Shown here: positions 1 through 10,212 of the stretch, piece after piece
Position numbering within the stretch: the stretch's first letter is position 1
How the letters are laid out: each line of letters begins with the position of its first letter
DNA from: Vairimorpha apis BRL 01
Taxonomy: Eukaryota > Microsporidia > Nosematidae
Reading direction: 5' to 3'
Assembly: GCA_000447185.1 (NCBI GenBank)
Contig: KE647339.1
Span: 38,349-102,348 of the forward strand
Length of the DNA: 64,000 nt
Made by a program: the position numbers and the translations under genes
Notes under the pieces: generated by a model
What the model saw: the letters and a program-made list of their open reading frames with translations, nothing else
The model's database searches: none
Told to the model about the DNA's origin: nothing

Positions 1-21
1 GATGATTGTGTAATGGAATAA
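1..21 (+). CDS. Possible C-terminal end of a gene beginning off the left edge
   Basis: Frame 1 reads six codons (Asp-Asp-Cys-Val-Met-Glu) and then TAA. The DNA that follows, to about base 60, is rich in G and almost free of C, which is what lies immediately downstream of the genes ending at 8132, 9359 and 10741. Six codons are far too few for a real call. The only support is that the base composition looks like a 3' flank. Confidence 0.2.
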   Translation, partial: DDCVME

Positions 22-665
22 ATATTATGATTTTTGTGTGTTGTTATAATTAGTGTATGTTTATATATATATTAATTTTTTAATGTTTTTTTAAGATGTT
101 ATATTTATATATTTTGTGTATCAATAAAGTTGATTTTATAAATTTGTATTTTTTGTAATAAATAAAATTGATATATTAATATTATTATAAATATATTAAA
201 AATTATAATTATAAATATTATTATAGTTATTATTATAAATACTATTAAAAATTATTGTTGTAAAATTATTGTTATACTATTGTTATAAATCAACGTTAAT
301 ATAGAATTTTATCATTTTAAAACGATTTTAATTTATATTTAGTTAAAAGATAGTTAATAATTTCCTATTGTTACTGTTTATTTGTTATTATATTAAATTT
401 TCTTTATCAATTTAAAATGATTTTAATTTATTACTTGATGATTTATATTGTTAATAATTTACTTCATCTAAAATATTTATTATTGTTAATAATTTCATCT
501 AAAATATTTATTTATTATTTTATTAAAATTTTATTTATTAATTTAAAATAATATAATTTTTTTTACAAATTTCTTTTATCAAATTTATTGATTCAATGAT
601 AATATAATTAATATAAAATTTGATATTTTGTTGATTAAAAATCATTTAATTTTTTATAAAACAAA

Positions 666-760
666 TTTCTTTTAATATTATTTATTTAATTATTTAAATT
701 ACTTATTTCTTTTAATACTATTTATTTAATTATTTAAATTACTTATTTCTTTTATTAGTA
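666..760. repeat. 40-bp direct tandem repeat, about 2.4 copies
   Basis: The block starting TTTCTTTTAATA at 666 recurs at 706 with one substitution (ATATTA to ATACTA) and starts a third, partial copy at 746. The period is 40 bp. It is non-coding. Confidence 0.7.
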
Positions 761-1040
761 ATTATACATTTCTTTATAATTCTAAATTAATTTGATATTT
801 TATTAATTTAATGGTATTTAAAAATTTTCATTTGTTGCTATTTAAAAATTTCTTTATTAGTTTAAATTAATTTGATATTTTATTAATTAAAAAATATTTG
901 TTATATAAAAAATGACATTTAAATAAAAGTTGAATAAATCTGTTTTTAATTTAAAATATAAATTTGAATTATGTTTGAAGTAAATCTTTTCTTATTTTAT
1001 ATTTAATATAATTTTAAAACACTTTAAGATTAATCTTAGA

Positions 1041-1161
1041 TATATTATTATATTATTATATTATTATATTATTATATTATTATATTATTATATTATTATA
1101 TTATTATATTATTATATTATTATATTATTATATTATTATATTATTATATTATTATATTATT
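1041..1161. repeat. (ATATTATT)n minisatellite, about 15 copies
   Basis: An uninterrupted 8-bp unit, ATATTATT, runs for about 120 bp with no visible mismatch. Such perfection suggests recent slippage expansion, or an assembled length that is only approximate. Confidence 0.9.
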
Positions 1162-1584
1162 AAAATAAATATATTTATGTATTTAAAATAGTGTGTATTG
1201 TTGTATTGTTGTATTATTATATTTATTAAAATGAATATATTTATGTATTTATAAATATTTAAATTTATATTTTTGTTTATCCTACTAAATCAAATTTTAA
1301 ATTAAATATCATCTTTTAAAAAACCATTTTATTTATGATTTAGTATTTATATTAAAGAATTTATTTGCATACAGAATATTTAATTAATTTTATATTTAAA
1401 AGTGATTTAATATAAAACAATTTGAATTTAAGAAAATTTGAATAAATTTATTAAAATAAGTCTCTTTTACGAATATTAAAATAAATAATATATATTTATA
1501 AAACCAATTAATTGATACTTATTAAATATAAAACTCCTCTACAGTTATTTAATATCAAAAAATATTATAATATATAATTTTATA

Positions 1585-1890
1585 AACTCTTTGTACATTA
1601 TTTAAATATTAAAATAAATACATTTATAGAAATATTATTAATTTTAAATTTATATAACTTTGTATATTATTTAAATATCAAATACAGTAATATTAAAATA
1701 CATTTATAGAAATATTATAATTTTAAATTTTAAATTTCCTTACACATTTTTTAAATATCAGATACAGTAATATTAAAATATATTTATAAAAATATTATAA
1801 TTTTATATTATAAACTCTTTGTATATTATTTAAATATCAAATTTAGTAGAATTAAAATACGTTTATAAAATATTATTTAAATTTTAATTT
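1585..1890. repeat. About 80-bp tandem repeat, four imperfect copies
   Basis: AAATATCA followed by a CAGTAATATTAAAATA-like block occurs at 1673, 1753 and 1832, with a diverged copy near 1604. The spacing of the clear copies is 79-80 bp. Each unit ends in a TATTATAATTTTA-like block. It is non-coding. Confidence 0.7.
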
Positions 1891-2980
1891 TTTTAAGGTT
1901 TATTTTAATAAGAAATGTCATAAATAAATTAAATATTAAATTAAATGATCTTTAAATTATAATGATTGTGTTTTCTTTTTAAAATATTTTGTCTTTTTAT
2001 ATAATTATGTCTTTTAAATAATTGTTCTTTAAATGTTTAATTTATTTAAATTAAAATTGTTACTTTTTAGTAACAATCCAATATATTTTATTTTTCTGTA
2101 TATTTATTTTAAATATTTGTGATTATTTAAAATGTCATATTTTTAATTTATTTTATTTAAGTGTTACTAAATTGTATCTTTTATATAAATATTAATACTA
2201 TGGAAATTATAATAAATCGTAAAATTTAATCTTTTACAATCACTAAAAATTAAATTAAAAAGAAATGATACTAAATTGTATAAAATATATAAATATTAAT
2301 ACTATAAAAATTAAATTTACAAATAAGAAAAGATACTTTCAAATCATATAATTTAATCTTTTACAAAATATTAAAATATCACTAAATATTAAATTTACAA
2401 ATAAAAAATATTACTTTTCAAATTATCAATTAAATTTTTATATAAATGTCTATCATAATATTAAATACCTATCTTTAAATTAAATTATTAGTATATTATC
2501 TATAATAAATTAAATTTTTTAATAATAAATGGTACTTATAATTTGATAATTTAATTTTTATTATAATATATTTTGATGATTGAATGTTACTACTAAATTG
2601 TATCTTTTAATTATTATCATAATATAATACTAATAAATTGTATCTTTTAAAAAAAATATTTTAATATTCAAATAAATTGTATAATTTAATATTACAACTA
2701 AAATGTATAAGTTAATTATTATTATAATACATTATTAACAAATTATATAATTAAATCTTTTATATATATTATAATTAAAAATGAATATTTTAATATTATA
2801 AATATCATTACTATAATTTAATATTTATAAAAAATTTTGTACTATTTTATATTTCATCTTTTTTTTAATTTTTTTTCTTAAGAATATTTTAATTTAAATT
2901 TTATTAAAATATTATAAAAACGAAATTTTTTTTTAGAAACTATATTATTTAGTATTTTAAAAGGTGTATAAAATAATTAA

Positions 2981-3180
2981 TAACTTGAATGACATTTCAA
3001 AGTGCTTGTAAGATATTTTTTAACTTAATTGACATTTATAAAATATTTTATAACTTAATTGACATTTGTAAGATATTTTATAACTTAATTGACATTCACA
3101 CAACATTTTATAAGTTAATTGACATTAAAAAAAATATTTAATATTTTTAATTGACATTCACACAACATTTTAAAATATTT
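2981..3180. repeat. 30-bp tandem repeat containing TTAATTGACATT
   Basis: GACATT occurs at 2991, 3031, 3061, 3091, 3121 and 3153. The middle intervals are exactly 30 bp, and each copy is preceded by TAACTTAATT or a close variant. Confidence 0.8.
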
Positions 3181-3210
3181 TAAATTTTTATAATATATTA
3201 AATAACTACT

Positions 3211-3325
3211 TTAAATATTTACAAAGAAAATTAAAGTATTTTAAATATCTACATAAAAAATTAAAAGTATTTTAAATATTTACAAAGAAAATTAAAATAT
3301 TTTAAATATTTACAAAATTTTAATT
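3211..3325. repeat. Second 30-31-bp tandem repeat
   Basis: TTAAATATTTACAAAGAAAA-like units begin at 3211, 3241, 3272 and 3302. The sequence differs from the neighbouring array but the period is essentially the same, which may reflect one amplification mechanism acting side by side. Confidence 0.7.
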
Positions 3326-3540
3326 TTTGTCTATAACTGAATTTTATGACATTTCAAAATTAAAGACATTTACAAAATATTAAATAACTTTTTTTACTTA
3401 AATAACATTTTTACTAATTTTTGATATCTTAAATTTTTTGACATTTATTAGTTGACATAAATTTAATTATCTTTATTAACTTAAAATTAATGACATTTTA
3501 AATGTCACATAGATATTAAAATAATTTAATAATCTTAACA

Positions 3541-3900
3541 TAATAAATCTATAACATATATAGTCTATAAAATTTATTTTCAATAATTATTCTTTACATC
3601 CACTTTACAATTATCACAATATTTTAAACTTATTGATATCCATTCTTAATTATCAAACATTTACATCTTTAATCTCACATCTTTACATTCTTAATTATCA
3701 TTCACATCTTTACAGTCACTCTTAATTATCACAATATTTTAAACTTATTAATATTCATTCTTCACATCACAATACTCTTATCTATCCAACCTTCACATAT
3801 CTCTATTCTCCTACTCTTCAATATCAACTCTTAATATATTAATATCCTCACTAACAACAAATATGAGTATTATTAATATTTAATATACCCCTATTTAACA
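3541..3900 (+). promoter_or_regulatory. G-poor 5' leader with a CCCC start-codon motif
   Basis: The 360 bases before the start at 3901 have very few G but many C (TTCACATC, ATTCTTAATTATCA and similar). The copies of TTCTTAATTATCA and ACAATATTTTAAACTTATT near 3610-3770 look like short internal duplications. CCCC at 3888-3891 lies 9 nt before the ATG. CCC-like and GGG-like motifs just upstream of start codons are reported for microsporidian genes, so I treat this as the probable core signal; that role is inferred. Confidence 0.55.
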
Positions 3901-6900
3901 ATGGCCGACTTTTTCAAAAACGACAATTTATTCAAAAATACGCAGTTTATTAAACCTGACCATAACAATAGAAACCAGAATAATGATAACAAGAATGTGT
4001 ATACACAAGCCAATATGAATAATCAACATAATTTGAATAACCAACATAATTTGAATAACCAACATAATGTTAGTAATCAAAATAATATGAAGAATCAGTT
4101 TATTGATAAACGGTTTGATTTTTCGTTTAGTAATAATTTTGTTAATGATAATAATATGTTTAGTGATAATAATTTTGTTAATGATAATAATATGTTAGTG
4201 ATAATAGAGTTGGTGATGGATTGAGTGATTGTAATTATAGTGGTAGATTGAATGATAATAAAGTATTTGATAATAGAATGAATGAGAATAGAATATTAGA
4301 TAGTAATGAAATTTTTAATGAGAATAGATTAAATGAGAATAAGTATGATAGTAATTATAATGCTAGATTAAATGAGAATGTAATTGATAATAGATATGAT
4401 AATGTAATTGATAATAGATATGATAATAGAAATGATAATAAATATGAGAATAACATGTTCAATAAATATAACAATACTGAAAATAGATTTACTGATAATT
4501 TATTTGATAACAAACTGTATAACAATAAATTATATACAGACATGGATAACTTTATAACAAATAAACGTGTTAATACAATTAAGAATTCGTCGTATAAAGA
4601 AAATAGAGTGATTGATCCTCGTATAATTTATAAAGGAGAAATGAAATGTTATAGTGGTGAAATGAAATGTTATAGTGGAGATTTAAAATATAATAATGGA
4701 GATTTAAAATATAATAAAGATAATACAAAATTCCATAATGGAGATATAAAATATAATAATGAAGATTCATATAAAATGAGTAATTCATCTTTTAAAGGAG
4801 AAATGAAATATAATAAGGATGGTACAAAATATTACAACGAAGATTCATATAATATGAAATATATTAAAGACGACACAAAATATTTAAAGGAAAATTCTTA
4901 TAAAGGAGATACAAAGTTTTATAAAGGAAATTCTTATAAAATGGATAATTCATCTTATAAAATGGATAATTATAAAGGAGATAATTCAAAACATAAAATA
5001 AATAAAAAGAAGACAGTTAATAAAAATTTAATATCGCCTAAACAAATGAATCAACAGAAATTTGTTAATCCTTATTATCAGCCAAATATTTCTAGTAATC
5101 TAAATAGTAATTTAAATAGCTATTCTAATAGTTATAGTATTAATACAGGTAATTTAAATAATCCATCCAATAGTTATATTAATATTCATCCCTCCAACTA
5201 TAATAACCATACTAACTTACATTCTACTAACCTACACCCTACCAATCTACATCCTACTAACCATAATAATCTACACTCCAATATTCATCTACATCCTACT
5301 AACCATTCTAACCTACACTCCAATATTCATCTACAAAACATACATACCACTAACCATAATAACCTACACCCTACCAATCTACACCCCACTAGCTATAATA
5401 ACATACACTCCAATATCCATTTACAAAACATAACACACTACAACATCCATCCACAATCATCACATCTTTTAGTAAATCCAGCATCTAGAAACCTCCATAA
5501 AATTAATCCAAAATCTAATTCAATTATGCCTTGTATAAATTTAATACGTCCTAAACATCGACCAATTAAAAAGATTGTTAAAAAGAATGTTAGATTGCGT
5601 ATTGATGGTACTAAACTTTATGATTATAGAATAGTTGATCTTGAGATTAAAAGTGATGGTGAAGATTTTAATGTATCTAATAGTAATGTTGTTAAAAGTG
5701 ATGATAATAATGTAAATGTTATTGATTATAATGATAATAATTTAGATGTTGATCTATAGTAATGATAATAATGTTATTAGTGGTAAAGAATTTAATGTGT
5801 CTAATGTTATTGATGATAATATATCTAATGTTATTGATAATAATGTTATTAATACTGGTAAATTAAATTTTAATACTAGAGAAGATATTAATAGAGAAGA
5901 TTCTATTGAAAGAAATTCAAATAACAATGATTCATTAAAAAGTAACCACTTAAATCAAAATGAAATTAATCTTGATTCTTCATCTAATAATAATTTCAAT
6001 CTCAATTCTAATAATAATTCCAATCTCAATCCTAATAATAACTCCAATCTTAATCCTAATAATAACTCCACTCACTCATCACCTAATAATAACTCCAATC
6101 CTAATAATAACTCTTTAACCTTAAATAACTTCAATCTTAATCCAAATCTCAACAATCTCCTCTCATTAAACACAATAAAATCAAGAATAAATAATCATTT
6201 CAAAGACACACAAACAACAACCTTGATAAACGACTTCAACCAACACATAGGAATACCATTAATCCCATATAAACACAGATCAGTCATAAACTTCGTATTC
6301 CTAGAACTAACAAAACACAACGGCTACTTTAATTGCCCTTTATCTATCCGCAAACAAATGTCAATCTCAATTAAGAATTTCACACTAATCAATCAAATTT
6401 ATTTATTCCTGGTTTATCCATTCGAACAGTTTTATTTTAATCAAACTAGTATAACAATTTATAATGATCCAAACATGTTTGGAAGAATTACTTAAAGATT
6501 TTGAAAGTTTTAGTACAAGCGATATTGATATATGTCTTAGTAAAGGGAGAATTTGTGATATAGAATGTATGTTGAGTAGTGTGTGTGGAAGGAAGATTAA
6601 AACTGATGGTGTTGTTATATTACTTAATTTTTTTGTTGATGTTTATCGTGTTATTGAGTGTAATGAAGGAGAGAGTTGTAATAGAGTATGTTGTAAAGGA
6701 GATTGTGATACTGAAGAGAAATGTATGTGTAGTGGTAATAGAATGTGTAATAAAATGGATTGTATGTGTGGTACTAAAGGTAATATAGTATGTTGTAGTA
6801 CTAAAGGTAATAGATTATGTAAAGATAAAAGAGTATGTAATGATAATATTATATCTAATACAAATTGTAATATATCTAATAATAATTGTAATTCATCTCA

Positions 6901-8132
6901 AATGGTGAAAGATAAACTTTGTGAAAAAGATTCTTGTAGTAACAATAAATTAATAACGGAAGATCAGAAAAATAATGAATCTTCCAAAATTTATGAATCA
7001 TCTAAGAATTTAGGATTCTATGGTAATATAAAAAGTAAGGACTTGAATAATAATCAGAATAATGGAGAGAATATTACAATCAATAGGGATATTAACAGTG
7101 ATATTACATCTAATAGAGATAAGTCTACAACTGATAGGAATATTAATAAAGATAATATTACAATCAATAGAGATACTAATAACAGTGATTGTATGATCAA
7201 TAGAGATACTAATAAAGATACTTATAAAGAAACTAATAACAAATATACTACTCCCAATAAAAATACTACATTTAATAGAGATACTACTACTATAAAAAAT
7301 ACTTATAAAAACACTACAACTTATAATTCCACTCCCAATAATTCCATTAAATACAAAGATAATATAAATATTAATAAAAAATTCAATACAGATACAAAAA
7401 AATAAATGAAAACATTTTATACGAAGACCTAAGAAAAGCTTTTATAAAAAAATATCCCAACTAAACACCACCAAAGGTCTAAATTTAATGAAAAAATGCA
7501 TAACTATAGCAATTACTCATGCCAAAGAATGTCACAAAAAATTCTTAGGTTTCAACATCGACCAAACATTTCTAAACAAAATCTTCGAAATCCTAATAAA
7601 TTTAACAATCCACCACAAAATAAAAACAACAATTCTAATTGATTTTATAGACAACTGTGCCAAAACATTTTTCCCTGAAAACATTTATATATACAAATAC
7701 ATGTGCAAATTATCAAAGACAGATCCATTTTTAACACTAAAAATTCTAACAAACGTTAAATTAAGCAAAATCCATTCAAAAAAATTATTAAAAAAACTAA
7801 GACCGTTTATAAATAATGAATACGAAAAAATAACAGAAACATTAAAAAACAAAAAAATGTTAAACGACAACAAATTGTTAGAATACATTTTCTTATCTTT
7901 TTATTGTATTAAAAGTATGTGTACTAGATTTAAGTCATTAATGTATATTATATTTGAGTATTATCATCATATGTTTGTTAATAGTATTTGGTATAGAAAT
8001 AAAGATTCGTCTGATTTATTTAAGATTGTTGTTTTATTAGTTAGTGAGAGTGGTGTTAAAGATGAAGTTTATAAAGATTTAAATGTTTTTGAACGGATTA
8101 AAAGTGTGCCTGGGTTAAGGGATTTGATATAA
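3901..8132 (+). CDS. Large Asn-rich protein of unknown function, reading frame broken five times
   Basis: I do not recognise this gene with confidence. It starts at the ATG at 3901 (Met-Ala-Asp-Phe-Phe), 9 nt after a CCCC motif, and ends at TAA 8130-8132, giving about 1,410 residues if read through. The first two thirds are low-complexity: Asn/Asp repeats, Lys-Gly-Asp-Tyr repeats (4600-4980), a His-rich Leu-His-Pro-Thr-Asn array (5216-5400) and a Cys-rich stretch (6660-6890). Two parts look like folded protein: about 6170-6600 and 7405-8132, both predicted helical by eye. The first weakly resembles an MIF4G (eIF4G-type) domain; treat that as a guess. The frame changes near 4195, 5746-5759, 6440-6494, 7396-7402 and 7446-7452. 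The clean protein-like text on both sides of every break argues for one gene with indels, real or from sequencing, rather than several genes. A pseudogene is possible. Confidence 0.6.
4132..4203 (+). repeat. 36-bp in-gene tandem repeat carrying a frame break
   Basis: A 36-bp unit (12 codons, Asn-Asn-Phe-Val-Asn-Asp-Asn-Asn-Met-Phe-Ser-Asp) occurs at 4132 and 4168. The first copy has ATGTTTAGT at 4157-4165; the second has ATGTTAGT from 4193, one T short. That missing T is what puts the downstream protein out of frame. Confidence 0.85.
5216..5400 (+). repeat. In-gene His/Pro/Thr repeat array (C-rich DNA)
   Basis: Repeated codons for Leu-His-Pro-Thr-Asn and Asn-Leu-His-Ser-Asn lie inside the large Asn-rich gene. 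The DNA is built from ACTAACCTACACCCTACC-like units. The block 5221-5280 has 22 C and no G on the coding strand, an extreme strand bias discussed in the findings. Confidence 0.75.
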
Positions 8133-8945
8133 TTAAATTAAGTCTTTTTGTGTTAATATTGTTTTATATTGTATATTATTGTTGTTGTGATTTATATGTT
8201 ATGTATGTTGTGATTATTTTATATGTTATTTATATGTTGTTATATTATTTATTTGTGTTATATTATTTATATTGTATATAATTTATTAATAATTTTATAT
8301 ATTTCATATATTTATACTGTATATTGTATATAAATTATTAATAGTGTTTTGATACTGTATATTTCATATTATTAATGTTTAATATGTTACAGTGAATATT
8401 TAAATAGTCTTTTAAAATATAAAATTAAAATATTTTTAAAATTGTACAATTTATTTATAGAGTTATTTTTTATTGTACAGTTTATTATTAAGCTATTTTT
8501 AATAGTGCAGTTTATTAAATGTAATTTATTGAACATTTAATAAATACATAATGTTGTTAACATATGTTATTTATAATCTATTTTTAATAATCTATTCTTA
8601 TTAATAAACTTCTCATCTCAAATAATTTAATATTATTAACAAATCTTCTCTACAAATAACAAATTACTCCTAAGTAAATAGATAATGCTCAAAATAAAAT
8701 AACTAATCCTACTAAAGTAAATAACAAATATCTTCTAACAATTAACAAATTACTCCTAAGTAAATAATTAACCTCCTCTAACAAATAACTAATTCTCAAA
8801 ATAAAGTAAATATCATATTACTCCTAAGTAAATAATTAATCTCCTCCTAAGTAAATAACAAATTACTTTTCTACAAATAACGAATCCCTCTAACAAATAA
8901 CAAATTTCCTCTAACAATTTAAAAATTAATTTAAAAAACATCCAC
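8133..8945. other. Intergenic region with a G-to-C composition switch
   Basis: No gene seen. Roughly 8133-8400 is G-containing and nearly C-free (TTGTGATTTATATG-like text). From about 8590 it becomes C-containing and nearly G-free until the next start codon. The second half carries the CTCCTAAGTAAATA repeats. Confidence 0.6.
8667..8857 (+). repeat. Four exact copies of CTCCTAAGTAAATA upstream of a gene
   Basis: The 14-mer CTCCTAAGTAAATA occurs exactly at 8667, 8753, 8821 and 8844, within a looser field of AACAAATTACT and CTCTAACAAATAAC blocks. All copies are on the same strand and end about 100 bp before the next start codon. This could be a regulatory cluster or an ordinary decayed tandem array; the spacing (86, 68, 23 bp) is irregular. 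Confidence 0.7.
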
Positions 8946-8948
8946 AAC

Positions 8949-8961
8949 AAAAAGGGTAATG
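8949..8961 (+). promoter_or_regulatory. GGG start-codon motif (AAAAAGGGTAATG)
   Basis: An A-run, then GGG at 8954-8956, lies 2 nt before the ATG at 8959. Apart from one A, the same string with the following GAC precedes the start at 10472. It fits the GGG-like motif reported just upstream of microsporidian start codons. The function is inferred from that family knowledge and from the repetition here. Confidence 0.6.
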
Positions 8962-9359
8962 ACAAACACAAAACACATCCTATTATTCATATCATCACTA
9001 CTAATAACATATTTACTACCACAACATTTATACAACTACACAAAAATAAATCCAAATATAAAAATTCCATTAACAACATATTTATTAGAAAAAACGTAAA
9101 TATTAACGAACTAATACCAGCACAAATAACAAATATAAATAAAATAACTGAGAAAGATTTGGAAATACAAAGAATGTTAATATTAGATTGTTTGAAATAT
9201 GAAGTATTGGAAGATAAAGAAGATATAAGGGAATTTAATAATGAGTTTATTAAGAATATAAATTTTGTGAAAGAGATTGTTTATCAAAAGAAGTGTAAAG
9301 AGTTGAAAGATAATTTTGTGTTGATTGAGAATATGGAGATTATTAATAATATTGATTAA
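8959..9359 (+). CDS. Small protein with N-terminal signal/membrane anchor, one frame break
   Basis: Unrecognised. The start at 8959 is fixed by the GGG motif 2 nt upstream. The first frame gives Met-Thr-Asn-Thr-Lys and then a hydrophobic stretch of about 16 residues (Ile-Leu-Leu-Phe-Ile-Ser-Ser-Leu-Leu to Leu-Leu-Pro), a signal peptide or signal anchor, but stops at TAA 9097. One base change in the A6 run 9089-9094 joins it to the frame that runs to TAA 9357-9359, for about 133 residues in all. The remainder is charged and helical by eye (many Glu, Lys, Asp, Ile), with no familiar motif. It looks like a short secreted or endomembrane protein. The frame without the join, starting inside, would be about 66 residues with no hydrophobic lead. 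Confidence 0.55.
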
Positions 9360-9792
9360 AGTTTGTTTTTATTTTTATATGTTGTTATTTGTAATATTAT
9401 ATTTATTTTTCTTGTGGTTGTTAATATTTGTAATTTATAGTATTTTTAATATTTAAAATATTTATAATTTATTTAATATGTTGCTTGATATTTGATTTAT
9501 AATATTTTTAATGTGGTTATTAATATTTATAATTTATTTATGTGGTTGTGTAGTTTATGATTTATAAAATGTTAAGTTTTTAATTTATTTAATATGTTGT
9601 TTGATATTTGATTTATAAGTTGTTATTAATATTTAACTTATAAATTGTTATGTTTTTAATATTTATAATATTTATAATATTTATAATTTAATTTTAGCTT
9701 TTATTATTTATAATAGTATTATTTAAAAAATTAATTTTTAATATTTACTTTACTATAGATTGAATATTTTTATATTCAGTTTAAGAATTTTT
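9360..9792. other. Intergenic, C-poor 3' flank
   Basis: No gene seen. Almost no C on the + strand up to about 9740. A loose duplication (ATTTAATATGTTG followed by TTGATATTTGATTTATA) occurs near 9471 and again near 9587. Confidence 0.6.
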
Positions 9793-10006
9793 AAAATATT
9801 TTATAACTATTATCATCTAAAAAATACAGTTAAACTTATAAAAGATAATTTTCTAAAAAAATAATATATTATAATAATGTTTTATTAAGAAATAATATTA
9901 TCTTTTTATAAGTTTAACTGTATTTTTTAGATGATAATATTTATAAAATATTTTAAAAATATTATTTCTTAATAAAACATTATTATACTATATTATTTTT
10001 TAAAAA
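9793..10006. repeat. Two interleaved inverted repeats (A-B-A'-B')
   Basis: Segment A (9793-9849) is the reverse complement of A' (9897-9954) with one inserted T and one substitution. Segment B (9850-9896) is the reverse complement of B' (9961-10006), also nearly perfect. The order A-B-A'-B' means the two hairpins cannot both form fully at once: B is the loop of A/A', and A' lies in the loop of B/B'. It lies between the two small membrane-protein genes. It may be the scar of a foldback element; no open reading frame or target duplication was seen. Confidence 0.8.
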
Positions 10007-10011
10007 AATTA

Positions 10012-10039
10012 TTTCTTTATATAATATTATATAAAGAAA
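10012..10039. repeat. Perfect 28-bp palindrome
   Basis: TTTCTTTATATAAT followed immediately by its exact reverse complement, with no spacer, just after the interleaved inverted repeats. In such AT-rich DNA a cruciform could extrude easily. It could equally be part of the same foldback structure. Confidence 0.85.
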
Positions 10040-10212
10040 ATTATTTATGAAACTTTATTTTTATTATACAATTTTATTGTACAACATTTTATTTTTTGTA
10101 AATATAAATTTATACAAAGTATTTTTAAAATTTAAATATAAAAATAATTTCTTACAATTAAAGATAGAAAATTACATCTATAACATTTAAATAAAATTAA
10201 ATATTTATTAAT

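Larger units (their letters stand above)
22..3540. other. Gene-free AT-rich region with tandem repeats
   Basis: No credible reading frame on either strand. The stretch is A+T with several local tandem arrays, listed separately, and looser imperfect duplications. An example of the latter is a unit of about 104 bp that begins with ACTAAATTGTAT near 2166 and again near 2270. No tRNA, rRNA or retroelement remnant was recognised. Confidence 0.6.

Noticed and set aside
1..1300. Telomere or subtelomeric repeat at the left edge
   Set aside because: The (ATATTATT)n array is not a telomeric unit and lies about 1 kb inside; there is no G-rich terminal repeat.
4355..4788. Minus-strand open frames inside the large gene (Leu/Tyr/Ser-rich)
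   Set aside because: They are shadows of the Asn/Asp/Lys repeat codons on the plus strand; composition is what the reverse complement of AAT/GAT repeats must give.
5746..6495. Separate Asn-rich gene starting at 5746
   Set aside because: The ATG is merely the first Met after a frame break; the protein text continues that of the preceding frame and there is no start motif.
6579..6788. 69-codon plus-strand frame rich in Val/Ile/Cys
   Set aside because: It is an alternative frame within the large gene's Cys-rich tract, with no independent support.
8641..8900. Possible CRISPR array (repeated CTCCTAAGTAAATA)
   Set aside because: Repeats are short, spacing is irregular (86, 68, 23 bp), spacers are themselves related, and the genome is eukaryotic.
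9089..9095. Classical -1 ribosomal frameshift site (AAAAAAC) in the small-protein gene
   Set aside because: The heptamer is in the wrong phase (codons GAA AAA ACG), so the standard two-tRNA slip does not apply. A missing base or transcriptional slippage is more likely.
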